Source: CAMBDR01 sp046597185
Lineage (GTDB): Bacteria; Pseudomonadota; Gammaproteobacteria; Burkholderiales; Burkholderiaceae_D
Assembly: GCA_046597185.1 (NCBI GenBank)
Contig: JBKJLF010000587.1
Span: 1-5,769 of the forward strand
Length of the DNA stretch: 5,769 nt
Reading direction: 5' to 3'
The position numbers and the translations under genes were made by a program. The notes under the pieces are model-generated. The model had not been told where the DNA came from, did no database searches, and saw nothing but the letters and a program-made list of their open reading frames with translations. Shown here piece by piece: positions 5,308-5,769 of the stretch (positions are counted from its first letter, which is position 1; the number at the start of each line of letters is the position of its first letter).

Positions 5308-5417
5308 CCAAAAAGATAATTTCAAGAAGAACATTTTTTAAACCAAGCTCACGAAAATCCATTTTTCCCCATATATTTCAGAGAGTTATCCAAATCCACC
5401 CACCCCCAACAAAAACC

Positions 5418-5433
5418 TGGCACACCCCTTGCT
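5418..5433 (+). promoter_or_regulatory. Sigma54 (RpoN) -24/-12 promoter of rtcB
   Basis: TGGCACACCCCTTGCT matches the sigma54 consensus TGGCAC-N5-TTGCW, with GG and GC exactly 10 nt apart. Transcription should begin near 5444, leaving a ~68-nt leader before the rtcB ATG. Known rtcB operons are activated by RtcR, a CARF-domain sigma54 enhancer-binding protein that responds to RNA damage. The gene for RtcR is not in the window. Confidence 0.88.
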
Positions 5434-5511
5434 ATAGCAAACACATCGAAACAGCAACACCTGGTCTACCCAAGCGGGATAGAATAACAGCAGTTAAAGA
5501 AAGAGCACAAT

Positions 5512-5769
5512 ATGAAACACGATGATTTTGATGTCATGAACGTAGAAGGCGCAAGCCATGTCAAGATGTGGACCCGTGGTGTCACGGTGGATGACGGCGC
5601 TAAAAAGCAATTGAGCAACACCGCCAGAATGCCGTTTATTTACAAACACCTGGCCGTGATGCCGGACGTACACGTGGGTAAAGGTTCCACCATCGGTAGC
5701 GTCATCCCTACCCTGGGTGCGATTATTCCGGCAGCCGTAGGGGTGGATATTGGTTGCGGTATGATGGCC
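5512..5769 (+). CDS. rtcB: RNA-splicing ligase RtcB, N-terminal 86 residues (gene continues past the window)
   Basis: RtcB joins RNA 3'-phosphate or 2',3'-cyclic phosphate ends to 5'-OH ends using GTP and manganese, repairing cleaved tRNAs and other broken RNAs in the cytoplasm. The visible part aligns almost without gaps with the E. coli protein as I recall it: VKMWTRGV, ARMPFIYKHLAVMPDVHVGK, GSTIGSVIPT, and AAVGVDIGCGM with metal ligands D79 and C82. Family length is ~400 residues, so about four fifths lies outside the window. The ATG at 5512 is preceded by a modest AAGAG about 7 nt upstream. The N-terminus is a few residues longer than in E. coli. The sigma54 promoter upstream implies RtcR-dependent, damage-induced expression; rtcA would be a usual downstream partner. 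Confidence 0.96.
   Translation, partial: MKHDDFDVMNVEGASHVKMWTRGVTVDDGAKKQLSNTARMPFIYKHLAVMPDVHVGKGSTIGSVIPTLGAIIPAAVGVDIGCGMMA

Larger units (their letters stand above)
5156..5511. other. Divergent intergenic region between the AbrB operon and rtcB
   Basis: This 356-bp region separates two divergent transcription units. It holds the AbrB-side promoter (5182-5210), an AT-rich central part with a palindrome and possible IHF site (5284-5307), the rtcB sigma54 element (5418-5433) and the rtcB leader. I found no tRNA-like or further Y-RNA-like element here and no credible protein-coding frame. Confidence 0.6.

Noticed and set aside
1..5769. CRISPR arrays, insertion-sequence transposases, integrases or retron reverse transcriptases.
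   Set aside because: No regularly spaced repeats, no terminal inverted repeats with a transposase frame, and no reverse-transcriptase or integrase motifs were seen on either strand.

Overview
The window looks like chromosomal DNA of a moderate-GC proteobacterium, probably beta or gamma. The signs are a sigma54-type promoter in front of rtcB, a secreted M28 aminopeptidase with a C-terminal PPC domain, proteobacterial toxin-antitoxin families, and Shine-Dalgarno-led genes. The species cannot be read from the sequence.

Both ends of the window belong to an RNA-repair / RNA quality-control theme. At the left edge (48-280, + strand) a short, well-led reading frame resembles only the first ~15 codons of Rsr (the bacterial Ro60 / TROVE protein). 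It runs straight into a Y-RNA-like gene that carries a circularly permuted tRNA mimic. In this mimic the T arm and the 3' acceptor strand come first, a loop closes the acceptor stem, and the 5' acceptor strand and D arm follow. At the right edge (from 5512, + strand) rtcB, the 3'-phosphate RNA ligase, begins behind a near-perfect sigma54 -24/-12 element, as expected for RtcR control. In enterobacteria rsr, Y RNAs and rtcBA form one cluster. Here about 5.2 kb of unrelated genes separates the Y RNA from rtcB, and rsr appears deleted down to its 5' tip.

The accessory segment, left to right: (a) a toxin-antitoxin remnant on the minus strand (355-875), with an intact ribbon-helix-helix antitoxin and a PIN toxin that has lost its N-terminal half; (b) a secreted M28 zinc aminopeptidase (1167-2744, +) with a candidate promoter and a strong rho-independent terminator; (c) a 240-bp gap holding a 24-bp exact copy of part of the antitoxin gene; (d) a minus-strand operon reading leftward: a truncated PrlF/AbrB-type protein (4952-5155), an ABC/AAA_21-type ATPase (4873 leftward) and an HNH endonuclease (2985-3584). 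The last two have the layout of a Septu (PtuAB)-like anti-phage pair.

The ATPase frame is interrupted by a single in-frame TAG at 3704-3706. The same frame stays open for 40 more protein-like codons and ends in an ATGA overlap with the HNH start. It was therefore originally one ~430-residue protein, now either nonsense-mutated or read through.

The most unusual items are the permuted tRNA-like Y RNA next to an rsr scar, the in-frame amber codon in the ATPase of a candidate defence pair, and the sigma54-driven rtcB separated from its usual Ro/Y-RNA partners.
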